A stretch of DNA of 64,000 bases from Negativibacillus massiliensis (GCF_900148495.1 NZ_FTRU01000005.1:124001-188000), one strand, 5' to 3'; shown: positions 25,640 through 35,603, counted from the stretch's first letter. Notes: generated by a model not told the origin, from the sequence alone. A program made the numbers and translations.

Positions 25640-26248
25640 TTAGTGAAGTGGTTTATCAGAAAAGGTGACGGTAATCATCTCAACGTACTCGCTGGTAAAG
25701 GTTTCCGGGTGAGCAAGCGGGTCGGTTGGGACAGTTCCATCGCTGGAGTTATCCGGTTTGTCTGCGCAGAAGAGCAGCAGGTAGACCGGCTCATTGAGGG
25801 TAACGGTAGTCTCATTCTGGTTGGTAGCTGCACTGCGCATCTCGTATTCGGAGTGATTGCTCAGCTCAGCGGTGCGCGCAAGGCTTCCGGCAGTTTCCCG
25901 CACCGCAGCGGAGGTAAGTCCGAAACTGTTGGACTCGGTGCTGTAATTGAGCGCCATGCGGCCCTCCATCGGCTTGGAAGCGTCATCTGTTTCCATAGCA
26001 AACAAGGAACCTTCTTCCTTGACCCATGCTCCATCTTTTAAGATCATCTTTTCGATTGCCATCGATTTTGCACCCTCGACATGGTAGTCCAGCAGAATCG
26101 GAAGGTTTGGATTGGTAAGTGTCAGCAGCTCACGCTCGGATTCAGTGAGTTTGACCGGTTTGAGATAGTTTCCTTTTTGTACCTGACAGCCGCAGAGCAG
26201 CGTCATACAAAGGGTCAGGGAAAGCATCAGCCCAAGGATTCGATTCAT
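25640..26248 (-). CDS. Predicted lipoprotein (paralogue of 25007-25618)
   Basis: 202 residues with lipobox LCGC near residue 20. Shares with its neighbour GNYLKPVKLTESE, LLDYHVEGAKSM, EGRMALNY and TVTFSDKPL, so a gene duplication is evident, while the middle sections have diverged. Start at 26248 (MNRILG) with GAGG upstream. First gene of the pair. Unknown function, presumed outer face of the membrane. Confidence 0.8.
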   Translation of the reverse strand: MNRILGLMLSLTLCMTLLCGCQVQKGNYLKPVKLTESERELLTLTNPNLPILLDYHVEGAKSMAIEKMILKDGAWVKEEGSLFAMETDDASKPMEGRMALNYSTESNSFGLTSAAVRETAGSLARTAELSNHSEYEMRSAATNQNETTVTLNEPVYLLLFCADKPDNSSDGTVPTDPLAHPETFTSEYVEMITVTFSDKPLH

Positions 26249-26383
26249 AAAAAGCACCTCGATTCGATAAAAATCAGGATTACTATTAAAATTATCATAT
26301 CATGGAAGTTTTGAAAAAACAAGGAGGTTTGTAGAAAATAAAAAAAGGATATTTTTTAGCTAAAAAGAATAAAAATACATTGC

Positions 26384-26469
26384 TTGACTTTTAAAAAACT
26401 GTATGATATAGTTAAAAACAGAAAAGAGCGTTTGCGGATCATATGGAAGATCTGCAAACGCTCTTTTTT
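26384..26469 (+). promoter_or_regulatory. Promoter and leader hairpin ahead of the YitT gene
   Basis: TTGACT (26384-26389), 17 bp, TATAGT (26407-26412). Only about 5 nt after the expected transcription start a long hairpin begins (AGAGCGTTTGC..GCAAACGCTCT, 26424-26464), followed by T6. This is terminator-shaped and lies inside the leader, so it may attenuate the gene. Confidence 0.65.
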
Positions 26470-26516
26470 CGTAGGAAAGAAAATGGAAAAAAGACAGAAA
26501 GAAAAGAGGAAACGGC

Positions 26517-27392
26517 ATGAGTTTGACAATGAAGGAGAAATGGGAACGGAGGATTATCCCATTTTTGATGGAAACACTGGGCGGAATTTTGGTTGCAGTT
26601 GCACTGGACAGCTTTGCGGTCAATGCTGAATTTCCGCTGACCGGATTTTCGGGCATCGCCCTGATTTTCAATCGTCTGTTTGGGCTTCCGCTGGGCGCAA
26701 CCATCGTGGTGCTCAACATCCCGCTGGCATTGCTGTGCTATAAGCTGCTGGGAAAGGGATTTTTCTTCCGTTCTATCCGCTGTATGATTATCTCTTCTTT
26801 CTTCATAGACTATATCGGGCCGATGTTCCCGGCGTATGACGGGGATCGTCTGCTTGCTGCCCTCTGCACAGGGGTTATTATGGGAATCGGTTATGCACTC
26901 ATTTATATGCAAAATTCCTCTACCGGAGGTGCAGATTTCATGGTGATGGCGCTCAAGAGCCTGCATCCGCATCTGTCTTTGGGAAAACTGGTTTTCCTGA
27001 CCGACTTTGTCATTGTCATGGCAGGCGGCATCCTTTTTAAGGATGTGGATGGTGTTATCTACGGTATGATCGTGAACTTTATCTTCTCCGCGGTGATCGA
27101 TAAGGTAATGTACGGTGCAAATGCCGGAAAGCTCACCCTGATTGTTACCGACCATGGGGACAAGATTTCCCAGACCATCGAGGATACCTGTCATCGCGGT
27201 TCCACCCTCATCAAGGCGGCAGGCGATTACAGCAAGGATGACAAACAGGTCGTTATGTGTGCATGCAGCGATAAACAGATGTATCAGGTACAGCAGGCGG
27301 TCAAAGCGGCAGACCCGGCTTCCTTCATGGTAGTGCTGGAATCCAACGAGGTACATGGAGAAGGCTTCAAGTACATCCAGATGGGTGACTAG
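26517..27392 (+). CDS. YitT-family membrane protein (DUF161/DUF2179)
   Basis: 291 residues. Five to six membrane helices in the first 200 residues (ETLGGILVAVALDSFAV, FPLTGFSGIALIFNRLFGLPLG, NSSTGGADFMVMAL), then a cytoplasmic DUF2179 domain with TLIVTDHGDKISQTIEDTCHRG and VVMCACSDKQMYQVQQAVKAADP. These are the standard two parts of YitT/YpjC proteins, whose role is not known although transport has been proposed. Ribosome site AGAGGA. Monocistronic. Confidence 0.88.
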   Translation: MSLTMKEKWERRIIPFLMETLGGILVAVALDSFAVNAEFPLTGFSGIALIFNRLFGLPLGATIVVLNIPLALLCYKLLGKGFFFRSIRCMIISSFFIDYIGPMFPAYDGDRLLAALCTGVIMGIGYALIYMQNSSTGGADFMVMALKSLHPHLSLGKLVFLTDFVIVMAGGILFKDVDGVIYGMIVNFIFSAVIDKVMYGANAGKLTLIVTDHGDKISQTIEDTCHRGSTLIKAAGDYSKDDKQVVMCACSDKQMYQVQQAVKAADPASFMVVLESNEVHGEGFKYIQMGD

Positions 27393-27422
27393 GACCAGTA
27401 CAAAATTTTCTGGGTCAGGGAG

Positions 27423-28763
27423 TTATTTGACTGCCCGGATTTCTTCGCTGCGGTAGAAGGAAAACCACAGCTGCAATGCCATACAGCTCCAGACAAACGG
27501 CTCACAGAAGCATACACCGAGATACCCCATAAATGGGATGAGCAGTGAAGCAAAGATGACCTTTCCGACCAGTTCGATGATACTGGAGAACAATGGAATG
27601 ATTTTGCGTCCCATTCCCTGAAGAGCGTTTCGCAGATTAAGTAGTACGCCCAGCACGATAAAAAATGGGGAATTGATGCGCATATACATGGAACCGGTTT
27701 GCAGGATAAACGGGTCGGAGGAACCGCTCATGACATGAACCAGAAATGGAGCCGATAAAAAGATCAGAATGGTGACGACAACAGAATAGATGGTGGTCAG
27801 CATATTTGCCTGATATACACCCTGACGGATGCGGTCATATTGCTCTGCACCCTTGTTCTGGGAAGTGAAGGTAGCGATTGCTGCAGCTACGGTGGCAAAT
27901 GGCATGGTCAGCAAACCGAACAGTTTGCGGGCTGTTGTATGTGCAGCGATAATCTGGGTGCCCAGTACATTGATAGAGGACTGCAGGGCAACCGTTCCCA
28001 GAGAGACAATGGAGAGCATAAATCCCATCGAAAAGCCCTGTTCCAGAAGTTCCCGGCACAGAGCCGAATCAAAGGAAAAATCCTTGCGGGAAGGCACCAG
28101 GACCTTTGCGCGGCGCAGGATAAACCAGAAGCAGAAAATACAGCAGACGCCCTGCGCGATGACGGTGGCGACGGCAGCCCCGGCAATCCCCATGGAAAAT
28201 CGGGTCATAAACAGAAAGTCCAGTGCAATATTTAATACCGAAGCAATCAGCAGAACAATCAGCGGGGTGATGCTGTCACCGATGGCACGTAAAAGAGCAG
28301 CCCCAAGATTATAGAGCATGGTGATGGCGACCGCCATGCAGATAATGGAAATGTAGCCATAGGCTTCTTCCAGAATGTCAGCAGGCGTTTTGAGAAGGAT
28401 CAGCAGGGGCTTGAGCGCAACAAAAGAAACGATCATCAAAACAGCGCTTAGCATCAAACTCAAAATTAACGAGGAGGCTACCGCCTTTTTCAGTTTTTCA
28501 CGGTCGTTGGCGCCCCACAGACAGGCAATTACAATGCCGAATCCGCTGCCCACACCGTTTGCAAATCCGATGATCAATTCAAACACGGCGGAGGTGGAGC
28601 CGATAGCGGCGAGTGACTGATCGCCCAATACGTTTCCGACAATCATAGTGTCGGCGGTGTTGTACAGCTGCTGGAACAGGTTGGAGATAAAAAGCGGTAC
28701 AGCAAACAAAAGCAGTGCTTTCATAATGCTGCCGCGGGTCAGATCGATGGTTCTGGTCTGCAT
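27423..28763 (-). CDS. MATE family efflux transporter
   Basis: 446 residues, about twelve helices. FAVPLFISNLFQQLYNTADTMIVG is the classic N-terminal MATE helix of the DinF-like/NorM-like group, with RAIGDS and NALQGMG as repeat motifs. Three in-frame ATGs lie together (28769, 28766, 28763); the last fits best, 7 nt from GAGG. Third MATE pump in the window. Stands alone, with no regulator beside it; substrate unknown. Confidence 0.9.
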   Translation of the reverse strand: MQTRTIDLTRGSIMKALLLFAVPLFISNLFQQLYNTADTMIVGNVLGDQSLAAIGSTSAVFELIIGFANGVGSGFGIVIACLWGANDREKLKKAVASSLILSLMLSAVLMIVSFVALKPLLILLKTPADILEEAYGYISIICMAVAITMLYNLGAALLRAIGDSITPLIVLLIASVLNIALDFLFMTRFSMGIAGAAVATVIAQGVCCIFCFWFILRRAKVLVPSRKDFSFDSALCRELLEQGFSMGFMLSIVSLGTVALQSSINVLGTQIIAAHTTARKLFGLLTMPFATVAAAIATFTSQNKGAEQYDRIRQGVYQANMLTTIYSVVVTILIFLSAPFLVHVMSGSSDPFILQTGSMYMRINSPFFIVLGVLLNLRNALQGMGRKIIPLFSSIIELVGKVIFASLLIPFMGYLGVCFCEPFVWSCMALQLWFSFYRSEEIRAVK

Positions 28764-28769
28764 CATCAT

Positions 28770-29401
28770 TCCTCTTTTCACAGTGATTGGTTGTGCTCAA
28801 AAGCAGCTCCTATTATAGCACAACACAATATCCGAAGCTATGTTAAAACAAAAGATATTTATGAAAAATGACATTCTTTTTTCATCAATACAGCAATTCT
28901 GGTTAGATAAAATATTTAAAAATAAAACCAATAAATTTATCACATAAAAGTGTTTCAAAACCGAGGGATTTGTGGTATATTGTACTTGAAAGCATCCGGT
29001 ATTTTCTGGTACTTTTTATGGAAAATGCACCCACAAAAAAATATTGAATTTTATAGATAAATTAAACAAAAAAATACGCTCGTCAAAGAAATCACAGGTG
29101 CGTTTCGTTTAAAGTGATTGGAAACTTCAAACAAATTTATGGTTTCTGTATAAGAAAGGAAAGAAACCATAAAAAATCTATTTTGAATCAAAACTTGCAA
29201 ACAAAATGTATTGGTGATAAATTAAAACACGCAGTAGTTTTTTGTTAAAAATGAAAATGGATATACACGCAAGGGAAACCCGAAGCGTTTATCAAAACAG
29301 AATGAATTTGTGCAGCAAGGGGAAAACAGGAATTGGCCTGGCGCAGATTTGTTCTGGAACGATTTATAACCAAACCAAAAACAACCGGGAGGGAAAACAC
29401 G
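28770..29401. promoter_or_regulatory. AT-rich intergenic region with promoter of the glutamate fermentation operon
   Basis: No gene is supportable in these 630 bases. Features seen: a perfect 12-bp inverted repeat TTTATGGTTTCT-N14-AGAAACCATAAA (29136-29173), then TTGCAA (29195-29200), a 17-bp spacer and TAAATT (29218-29223), giving a leader of about 170 nt before the first gene. I looked for a cobalamin riboswitch and did not find one. Confidence 0.6.
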
Positions 29402-30241
29402 ATGAGAGAGATTAATGCGAAGGACATTACCGCTCAGGTAAAACGTCTTTGCATGGAAGCAAACTCCTATCTTCCTGAGGATATTAAGGAGAAGATCAAC
29501 GCAAGCGAACAGGCAGAGCCTTGGGCACTGGCTAAAAACATTCTGGGCATCATCCGCGAGAACTATCTGATCGCTGAGGATGCATACGTTCCAGTTTGTC
29601 AGGACACAGGTGTTGCCTGCGTATTTATGGAAATCGGACAGGATGTTCATATTGTGGGCAACCTGGAAGAAGCAGTAAACGAGGGTGTTCGCCAGGGTTA
29701 TACCGAAGGCTGTCTGCGCAAATCGGTCGTAAGAGATCCACTGGACCGTGTCAACACCACCGATAACACTCCTGCAATGATCTACTATGATATTGTTCCT
29801 GGTGACGGCTTTAAACTGACCGTTGCTCCAAAAGGTTTCGGAAGCGAAAACATGAGCCAGATCAAGATGCTCAAACCATCCGATGGCCTGCAGGGCGTCA
29901 AGGACTTTATCCTCAAAGTTGTTGAGGATGCAGGTCCAAACCCATGTCCACCAATCGTAGTTGGTGTCGGCATCGGCGGAACCTTTGATAAAGCAGCACT
30001 GCTTGCAAAGAAAGCACTGATGAGAAACACCAACGTCCGCAACGCAGACCCGTTCTATGCACAGCTGGAAGAAGAGATGCTCGAAAAGATCAACGCTTTG
30101 GGCATCGGCCCACAGGGTGTCGGCGGCAAGACCACCGCTCTGGCAGTTAACATCGAAAAGATGCCGACCCATATTGCCGGCCTGCCAATCGCAGTTAACA
30201 TCAACTGCCATGTGACACGTCATAAATCTGTAGAGTTATAA
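29402..30241 (+). CDS. Class I fumarase-type hydro-lyase alpha subunit (mesaconase)
   Basis: 279 residues, the N-terminal Fe-S half of two-subunit class I hydratases (fumarase/tartrate dehydratase alpha). Conserved segments are VPVCQDTGVACVFMEIG, RKSVVRDPLDRVNTTDNTPA and GVGIGGTFDKAALLAKKAL, with cysteines in CQDTG, NPCPP and the C-terminal NINCH for a 4Fe-4S cluster. As first gene of the methylaspartate operon it most likely hydrates mesaconate to citramalate rather than acting as a housekeeping fumarase. Start at 29402 after GGGAGGG. The beta subunit follows 12 bp on. Confidence 0.9.
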   Translation: MREINAKDITAQVKRLCMEANSYLPEDIKEKINASEQAEPWALAKNILGIIRENYLIAEDAYVPVCQDTGVACVFMEIGQDVHIVGNLEEAVNEGVRQGYTEGCLRKSVVRDPLDRVNTTDNTPAMIYYDIVPGDGFKLTVAPKGFGSENMSQIKMLKPSDGLQGVKDFILKVVEDAGPNPCPPIVVGVGIGGTFDKAALLAKKALMRNTNVRNADPFYAQLEEEMLEKINALGIGPQGVGGKTTALAVNIEKMPTHIAGLPIAVNINCHVTRHKSVEL

Positions 30242-30253
30242 GAGGAGAAGGTT

Positions 30254-30811
30254 ATGGAAAAACGAGTAACAGCTCCACTTACCTTAGAGCAGGTAAAAGA
30301 CTTAAAATGTGGAGATAGCGTATTAATTTCGGGAGTCATCTATACAGCAAGAGACGCAGCTCACAAACGTCTGTGCGAACTGGTAGAACAGGGCAAAGAA
30401 CTGCCATTTGATCCAAAGGATTCTGTTATCTACTATGTAGGTCCGGCTCCGGCAAAAGGCAATCAGGTTATCGGTTCTGCAGGTCCAACCACCAGCTACC
30501 GTATGGATGCATATTCCCCAACCATGATCAAACTCGGTCAGAGAGGTATGATCGGAAAAGGTAAGAGAAGCCCTGAAGTTATTGCTGCAATGAAAGAACA
30601 CGGTGCAGTTTACTTTGGTGCAATCGGCGGCGCAGGCGCACTGCTCTCCCGCTGCATCAAAAAGGCAGAGATCATCGCATACGAAGATCTGGGCGCAGAA
30701 GCACTCAGACGTCTGGAAGTTGAAGATCTGCCAGCTTTCGTTATCATCGACTGCGAAGGCAACAATCTGTATGAAACCGGAAGAAAAGAATATCTTGAAT
30801 CTCTCCGGTAA
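30254..30811 (+). CDS. Class I fumarase-type hydro-lyase beta subunit (mesaconase)
   Basis: 185 residues, the C-terminal half of class I hydro-lyases. GDSVLISGVIYTARDAAHKRL, YYVGPAPAKGNQVIGSAGPTTSYRMD and MIGKGKRSPEVIAAMKEHGAVYFGAIGG are family motifs; the last includes the residues that hold substrate. The long parts are shown by pieces here: IGKGKRS and GAVYFGAIGGAGALL. Forms a heteromer with the preceding product; both make one active site. Ribosome site AGAGGAG. Confidence 0.9.
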   Translation: MEKRVTAPLTLEQVKDLKCGDSVLISGVIYTARDAAHKRLCELVEQGKELPFDPKDSVIYYVGPAPAKGNQVIGSAGPTTSYRMDAYSPTMIKLGQRGMIGKGKRSPEVIAAMKEHGAVYFGAIGGAGALLSRCIKKAEIIAYEDLGAEALRRLEVEDLPAFVIIDCEGNNLYETGRKEYLESLR

Positions 30812-30859
30812 CTGAGATAAAAAAGCATACCACAAAACATTGTTAAGAGGTGCAAGAAA

Positions 30860-31273
30860 ATGGAAAAGAAAAAACTGATCCTTGGCGTTATCGGTGCAGA
30901 CGTTCATGCAGTAGGTAATGCAATCCTCAACCGTGCATTTTTGGACGCTGGATTTGACGTAACAAACCTGGGTGTACTGGTTCCGCAGGATGAGTTCATT
31001 AAAGCAGCAGTAGAAGTTGGTGCAGATGCAATCATCGTTTCTTCCCTTTACGGACAGGGCGAAATCGACTGCACAGGCATGAGAGAAAAATGCGACGAGG
31101 CAGGCCTCAAAGGAATCCTGCTGTACGCAGGCGGTAACCTGGTTGTTGGTAAAGTTCCGGTTGAAGAAATCGAGAGACGTTACAAAGCAATGGGCTTTGA
31201 CCGCGCATTTGGTCCTGGCACCGACCCACAGGTTACCATCGACTGCCTGAAAAAAGACCTGGGTATTGAATAA
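30860..31273 (+). CDS. glmS: Glutamate mutase sigma subunit (cobalamin-binding)
   Basis: 137 residues. The base-off/His-on cobalamin motif DxHxxG is present as D14-V-H16-AV-G19, the same numbering as in the Clostridium tetanomorphum subunit, with [11 protein letters not shown] and [11 protein letters not shown] completing the B12 pocket. With GlmE it converts L-glutamate to (2S,3S)-3-methylaspartate by an adenosylcobalamin radical reaction. Also called MutS; not to be confused with mismatch repair MutS or glucosamine synthase. Lies 48 bp after the mesaconase genes. Ribosome site AAGAGGTG. Confidence 0.97.
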   Translation: MEKKKLILGVIGADVHAVGNAILNRAFLDAGFDVTNLGVLVPQDEFIKAAVEVGADAIIVSSLYGQGEIDCTGMREKCDEAGLKGILLYAGGNLVVGKVPVEEIERRYKAMGFDRAFGPGTDPQVTIDCLKKDLGIE

Positions 31274-31321
31274 GGAATCGTTTGTCAAAAACAAGCAGAT
31301 TACTTAAAGAGGGTGAAGGCA

Positions 31322-32713
31322 ATGAAGCCTGTTTTACTGATCGACTTCGGAAGTACCTATACTAAAATTACCGCAGTCGATGTGGATGAAGAAAAAATTC
31401 TGGGTACAGCACAAAGCTATACCACAATTGAAACCGATATTATCAATGGCTTAAACAATGCGCTCGCAATTTTAAGAGAAAAAATTGGCAATATCGAGTT
31501 TGAGGAGCAGTACGCTTGCTCCAGTGCAGCCGGAGGTCTCCGTATGGTTGCAATCGGCCTGGTTCCGGAGCTGACCGCAAAAGCAGCAAGACAGGCATCG
31601 CTTGGCGCAGGAGCAAAGGTTCTCAAAACCTACTCCTATGAACTGACCGAAAAAGACCTTCAGGAAATCGATGAGATCAATCCGGATATCTGCCTGCTGA
31701 CCGGTGGAACGGACGGCGGCAACAAGGAAAACATCGTTTATAACGCTCGCATGCTGGCAAGAGCAAAGAACCATTTCCCGATTATTATCGCAGGAAACCG
31801 CAACTGTGCTGACCAGTGTGAAGAGATCTTAAAAGACAAACAGACCTATGTCTGCGAAAACGTTATGCCAAGGCTCGATATTCCAAATGTTGAGCCGGTT
31901 CAGCAGAAGATCCGCAGCATCTTTTTGGAGCAGATTGTCAAAGCAAAAGGTTTAAGCAATGCCGAACAGCTGATTCAGGGCATCCTGATGCCTACCCCTT
32001 CGGCAATGCTGACCGCGATGAAGCTGCTTGCAAAGGGAACCAAGGACGAGGACGGAATCGGCGATCTGGTCGGCGTTGACTTAGGCGGAGCAACCACCGA
32101 TATCTACTCGATGTCCTACGGACTTCCAACCACAGGCATGACTGCATTAAAAGGTCTGCGTGAAGAGTATGCAAAACGTACCGTAGAGGGCGACATCGGC
32201 ATGCGTTACAGCATTCATGGAATCGTGGATGCAACCGATATCATGCGTGTGTCTGAACTTTCGGGGTTGAGCGAGGAACGCTGCAAGGAACTGATCGATT
32301 ATCTGGGAACCCACACCGACGTGGTTCCATCCAATGATGACGATGAGCTGGAAGCAATCGACTTTGCACTTGCATCCCTTGCTATTGAGGTTGCAGTAAC
32401 CCGTCATGCAGGACATCTGGAACAGTACTATTCTCCAATGGGTATCAGCTATATGCAGACCGGAAAGGATCTGACCGCAGTTAAGACGGTAATCGTAACC
32501 GGAGGAGCACTGATCCACACCAAGAGAACAGCCGAGATCGCATCGCACGCGCTGTTTAATCCAATCGATGCATTCTCCCTCAAGCCAAAGGACGCTCAGG
32601 TTCTGGTAGACAGAAAGTATATTCTGGCTGCAATGGGCCTTTTGAGCACCGAATATCCTGACGTGGCGTTGAGAATCATGAAAAAGGAGCTGGTAAAAGA
32701 TGGAAATGATTGA
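31322..32713 (+). CDS. glmL: Glutamate mutase-associated reactivating ATPase MutL/GlmL
   Basis: 463 residues. Actin/Hsp70-like ATPase fold: [18 protein letters not shown] (phosphate 1), [25 protein letters not shown] (phosphate 2) and IVTGGALIH (adenosine motif). It belongs to the MutL family encoded between the two mutase subunits, thought to reactivate the enzyme by exchanging damaged cobalamin. Start at 31322 with AGAGGG upstream; a GTG three codons earlier is possible. Overlaps glmE by 14 bp. Confidence 0.94.
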   Translation: MKPVLLIDFGSTYTKITAVDVDEEKILGTAQSYTTIETDIINGLNNALAILREKIGNIEFEEQYACSSAAGGLRMVAIGLVPELTAKAARQASLGAGAKVLKTYSYELTEKDLQEIDEINPDICLLTGGTDGGNKENIVYNARMLARAKNHFPIIIAGNRNCADQCEEILKDKQTYVCENVMPRLDIPNVEPVQQKIRSIFLEQIVKAKGLSNAEQLIQGILMPTPSAMLTAMKLLAKGTKDEDGIGDLVGVDLGGATTDIYSMSYGLPTTGMTALKGLREEYAKRTVEGDIGMRYSIHGIVDATDIMRVSELSGLSEERCKELIDYLGTHTDVVPSNDDDELEAIDFALASLAIEVAVTRHAGHLEQYYSPMGISYMQTGKDLTAVKTVIVTGGALIHTKRTAEIASHALFNPIDAFSLKPKDAQVLVDRKYILAAMGLLSTEYPDVALRIMKKELVKDGND

Positions 32714-34175
32714 TATCAAAAATAAAAAGCTGAGAGACGACGAATTTTACAAAATCCGTAAAGAAGTTCTTGCTACCTGGGAAACCGGTAAAGAAGTAGA
32801 TCTGGACGAAGCAATCGCTTACCACAAATCCCTGCCAGAACATAAAGTTTTCTCCAACAAGCTCAACAAGGCAAAGAAAGAGGGCAAAACCCTGGTTCAG
32901 CCAAGAGCTGGTGTTGGTCTGATCGAAAACCACATCGAACTGCTCAAACATCTGCAGGATGCTGGTGAAGCAGACCTGCTGCCAACCACCATCGACTCCT
33001 ATACCCGTCAGAACCAGTATGAAAACTGTGCAGAAGGTATCCGTCGTGAAAAAGAAGGTATGGCAAACGGCAACTTCCATCCATTCCTCAACGGCTTCCC
33101 AGCAGTTAACCATGGTGTACGCGGCTGCCGTCAGGTAGTAGAAGCTCTGGATACTCCTCTTCAGGTAAGACATGGTACCCCAGATGCAAGACTGCTGACC
33201 GAAATCGCTTACGCAGGCGGCTTTACCTCCTACGAAGGCGGCGGTATCTCCTACAACATCCCATACGCTAAAAATATTCCGATTGAACAGACCATGTATG
33301 ACTGGCAGTACGTTGACCGTCTGACCGGTATTTATGAAGAGGCTGGCGTTGCAATCAACCGTGAGCCATACGGCCCTCTGACCGGTACTCTGGTTCCACC
33401 ATGTATCTCTCACTCGGTTGCAATCATCGAAGCTCTGGCTGCTGCTGAACAGGGTGTTAAGAACATCACTGTTGGTTACGGCCAGCTGGGTAACCAGATT
33501 CAGGACGTTGCTGCAATCAGAACTCTGGAAGAGCTGACTGACGAATACATGCACAAATTCGGTTATACCGATGTTAATGTTACTACCGTATTCCATCAGT
33601 GGATGGGCGGTTTCCCAGCTGACGAAGCAAAAGCATTCGGCGTAATCTCTTGGGGTGCTGCTTGTGCTGCTCTGGCAAAAGCTACCAAAGTTATCGTTAA
33701 AACTCCACATGAAGCTGCTGGCGTTCCAACCAAGGAAGCTAACGCACAGGGTCTGCGCTGCACCAAACAGCTGACCAACATGCTGGTTGACCAGGTAACC
33801 GTAGGAAGCCGTCTGGAGCATGAAAAAGAAGTTATCAAAGCTGAAACCAGATGCATCATGGACAAAGTAATCGCTCTGGGTCATGGCGACATCATCCTGG
33901 GTGCAATCGCTGCAATCAATGCAGGTGTTATCGATATCCCATTCGGTCCTGCAAAATGCAACGCAGGCATCATGCTGCCAGCTCGTGACAACGGCGGTGC
34001 AGTTCGTATTCTGGAAGTTGGCAACCTGCCATTCACCGATGACCTGAAGAAATTCCACAAAGAAAAACTGGCAGAACGCGGCAAAGCTGAAAACCGTGAA
34101 GTTTCTTTCCAGATGGTTATTGACGACGTTTATGCAATCAGCAAAGGCCGTCTGGTAGGCAGACCAAGATATTAA
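32700..34175 (+). CDS. glmE: Glutamate mutase epsilon (catalytic) subunit
   Basis: 491 residues, close to the roughly 485 of characterised homologues. TIM barrel holding substrate: features include [64 protein letters not shown] and QWMGGFP. Arginines within RAG and RHGTPD are the expected glutamate carboxylate clamps. Works with GlmS and adenosylcobalamin. Codon choice is strongly biased, as in abundant proteins, and this creates a long spurious frame on the other strand. Confidence 0.97.
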   Translation: MEMIDIKNKKLRDDEFYKIRKEVLATWETGKEVDLDEAIAYHKSLPEHKVFSNKLNKAKKEGKTLVQPRAGVGLIENHIELLKHLQDAGEADLLPTTIDSYTRQNQYENCAEGIRREKEGMANGNFHPFLNGFPAVNHGVRGCRQVVEALDTPLQVRHGTPDARLLTEIAYAGGFTSYEGGGISYNIPYAKNIPIEQTMYDWQYVDRLTGIYEEAGVAINREPYGPLTGTLVPPCISHSVAIIEALAAAEQGVKNITVGYGQLGNQIQDVAAIRTLEELTDEYMHKFGYTDVNVTTVFHQWMGGFPADEAKAFGVISWGAACAALAKATKVIVKTPHEAAGVPTKEANAQGLRCTKQLTNMLVDQVTVGSRLEHEKEVIKAETRCIMDKVIALGHGDIILGAIAAINAGVIDIPFGPAKCNAGIMLPARDNGGAVRILEVGNLPFTDDLKKFHKEKLAERGKAENREVSFQMVIDDVYAISKGRLVGRPRY

Positions 34176-34205
34176 TCGATCAGGGATTTTACTTACTGTG
34201 ACAAA

Positions 34206-34301
34206 CCGGCGCAGTAAAACTCTGCGCCGGATCAATGAATATTTCAAACCCAGGTTTTAACATCCGGGTTTGCACCCAAAAGACCAAGATGCCTTTTGGG
34301 T
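34206..34301 (+). repeat. Three consecutive stem-loops between glmE and mal
   Basis: CCGGCGCAG/CTGCGCCGG (34206-34230), AAACCC..GGGTTT (34246-34271) and ACCCAAAAG/CTTTTGGGT (34274-34301). None is followed by a clean T-run, so they look like mRNA-stabilising or processing elements rather than full terminators. Confidence 0.6.
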
Positions 34302-34325
34302 CAAATAAGAAGGGAGATTTTTAAA

Positions 34326-35573
34326 ATGAAAATCGTAAACGTAGTATGCGCACCAGGCCGTACAGGTTTCTTCTTTGACGACCAGAAAGCAATCAAATCT
34401 GGAGCAGTTTCCGACGGTGCTGCTTACTTTGGCGACACAATGACTCCTGGATTCAAATCCATCCGTCAGGCAGGCGAGTCCATCTCGGTTATGCTGGTTC
34501 TGGAAGACGGACAGGTTGCATGGGGCGACTGTGCAGCAGTTCAGTACTCCGGTGCAGGCGGCCGTGACCCTCTGTTCCTGGCTGAGGACTTCATCCCAGT
34601 TATCGATAAATATATCAAACCTGCTCTGGTAGGCAAAGAAGCAGACAACTTCAGAGAACTGACCAAAATGATGGAAGCAATCGAAGTTGACGGCAAGAGA
34701 CTGCATACCGCAATCCGTTACGGCGTTTCCCAGGCAATCCTGGACGCAGTTGCAAAAGCTACAAAACGTCTGATGAGCGAAGTTGTTGCTGACGAATACG
34801 GCACAACCGTTTCCGAAACACCAATTCCGATCTTCACCCAGTCCGGTGATAACCGTTATGAAAACGCAGATAAGATGATCCTCAAAGGTGCTGCAATCCT
34901 GCCACACGCTCTGATCAACAACGTTGATACAAAACTGGGCAGAGACGGCTCCAAACTCAAAGAGTACGTTTGCTGGCTGAGAGATCGTATCCTCAAACTG
35001 CGCACAGATGATTCCTACGCTCCAATCTTCCACATTGACGTATACGGAACCATCGGTCAGGCATTTGGCGATGACAACTTCAAAGCAATGGCAGATTATC
35101 TGGCAGAGCTCGAAGAAGCTGCTAAACCATTCCACCTGAGAATCGAAGGCCCAATGGATGCAGGCGAAAGAGAAAAACAGATGCTCTGCCTCAAAGGCCT
35201 GAGAGAAGAAGTTGACAGACGCGGCATCAACGTTGAGCTGGTAGCTGACGAATGGTGCAACACTCTGGAAGACGTTATCTACTTCTGCGACAACAAAGCT
35301 GGCCACATGGCTCAGATCAAGACCCCAGACCTTGGTGGTATCAACAACACCATCGAAGCAGTTCTCTACTGCAAAGAACATGGATTCGGCGCATACCAGG
35401 GCGGTACCTGCAACGAAACAGACCGTTCCTGCCAGGTTTGCGTAGACTGCGCAATGGCTACCAAACCAGACCAGATCCTTGCTAAACCAGGTATGGGCGT
35501 TGACGAAGGCTTCATGATCGTTTACAACGAAATGAACCGTGTTCTCGCTCTGAGAAATGCAAAAAAATGCTAG
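34326..35573 (+). CDS. mal: Methylaspartate ammonia-lyase
   Basis: 415 residues, against 413 in the C. tetanomorphum enzyme; enolase superfamily. The opening MKIVNVVCAPGRTGFFFDDQ is typical. FHIDVYGTIG contains the catalytic histidine region and QIKTPDLGGINN the catalytic lysine; DVYG, EGPMD and VADEW supply the three Mg2+ ligands. Eliminates ammonia from 3-methylaspartate to give mesaconate. Start at 34326 with GGGAG upstream. A 150-bp spacer with three hairpins separates it from glmE. Confidence 0.97.
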   Translation: MKIVNVVCAPGRTGFFFDDQKAIKSGAVSDGAAYFGDTMTPGFKSIRQAGESISVMLVLEDGQVAWGDCAAVQYSGAGGRDPLFLAEDFIPVIDKYIKPALVGKEADNFRELTKMMEAIEVDGKRLHTAIRYGVSQAILDAVAKATKRLMSEVVADEYGTTVSETPIPIFTQSGDNRYENADKMILKGAAILPHALINNVDTKLGRDGSKLKEYVCWLRDRILKLRTDDSYAPIFHIDVYGTIGQAFGDDNFKAMADYLAELEEAAKPFHLRIEGPMDAGEREKQMLCLKGLREEVDRRGINVELVADEWCNTLEDVIYFCDNKAGHMAQIKTPDLGGINNTIEAVLYCKEHGFGAYQGGTCNETDRSCQVCVDCAMATKPDQILAKPGMGVDEGFMIVYNEMNRVLALRNAKKC

Positions 35574-35603
35574 TCAAATAAACAAACCGTAAAAGGTGAA
35601 AAC

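Noticed and set aside
28770-29401. A cobalamin riboswitch before the glutamate mutase operon
   Set aside because: The B12-box and other conserved segments could not be found.
29402-30811. Housekeeping fumarase
   Set aside because: The sequence alone would allow it, but its place as first genes of a full methylaspartate operon makes mesaconase the better call.
32676-34247. A 523-codon open frame on the minus strand opposite glmE
   Set aside because: It mirrors the strongly biased codons of glmE, has no ribosome site, and its translation is rich in Cys, Phe and Trp without any family feature.
34257-35381. A 374-codon minus-strand frame opposite mal
   Set aside because: Shadow of a biased gene; Cys/Phe-rich nonsense.
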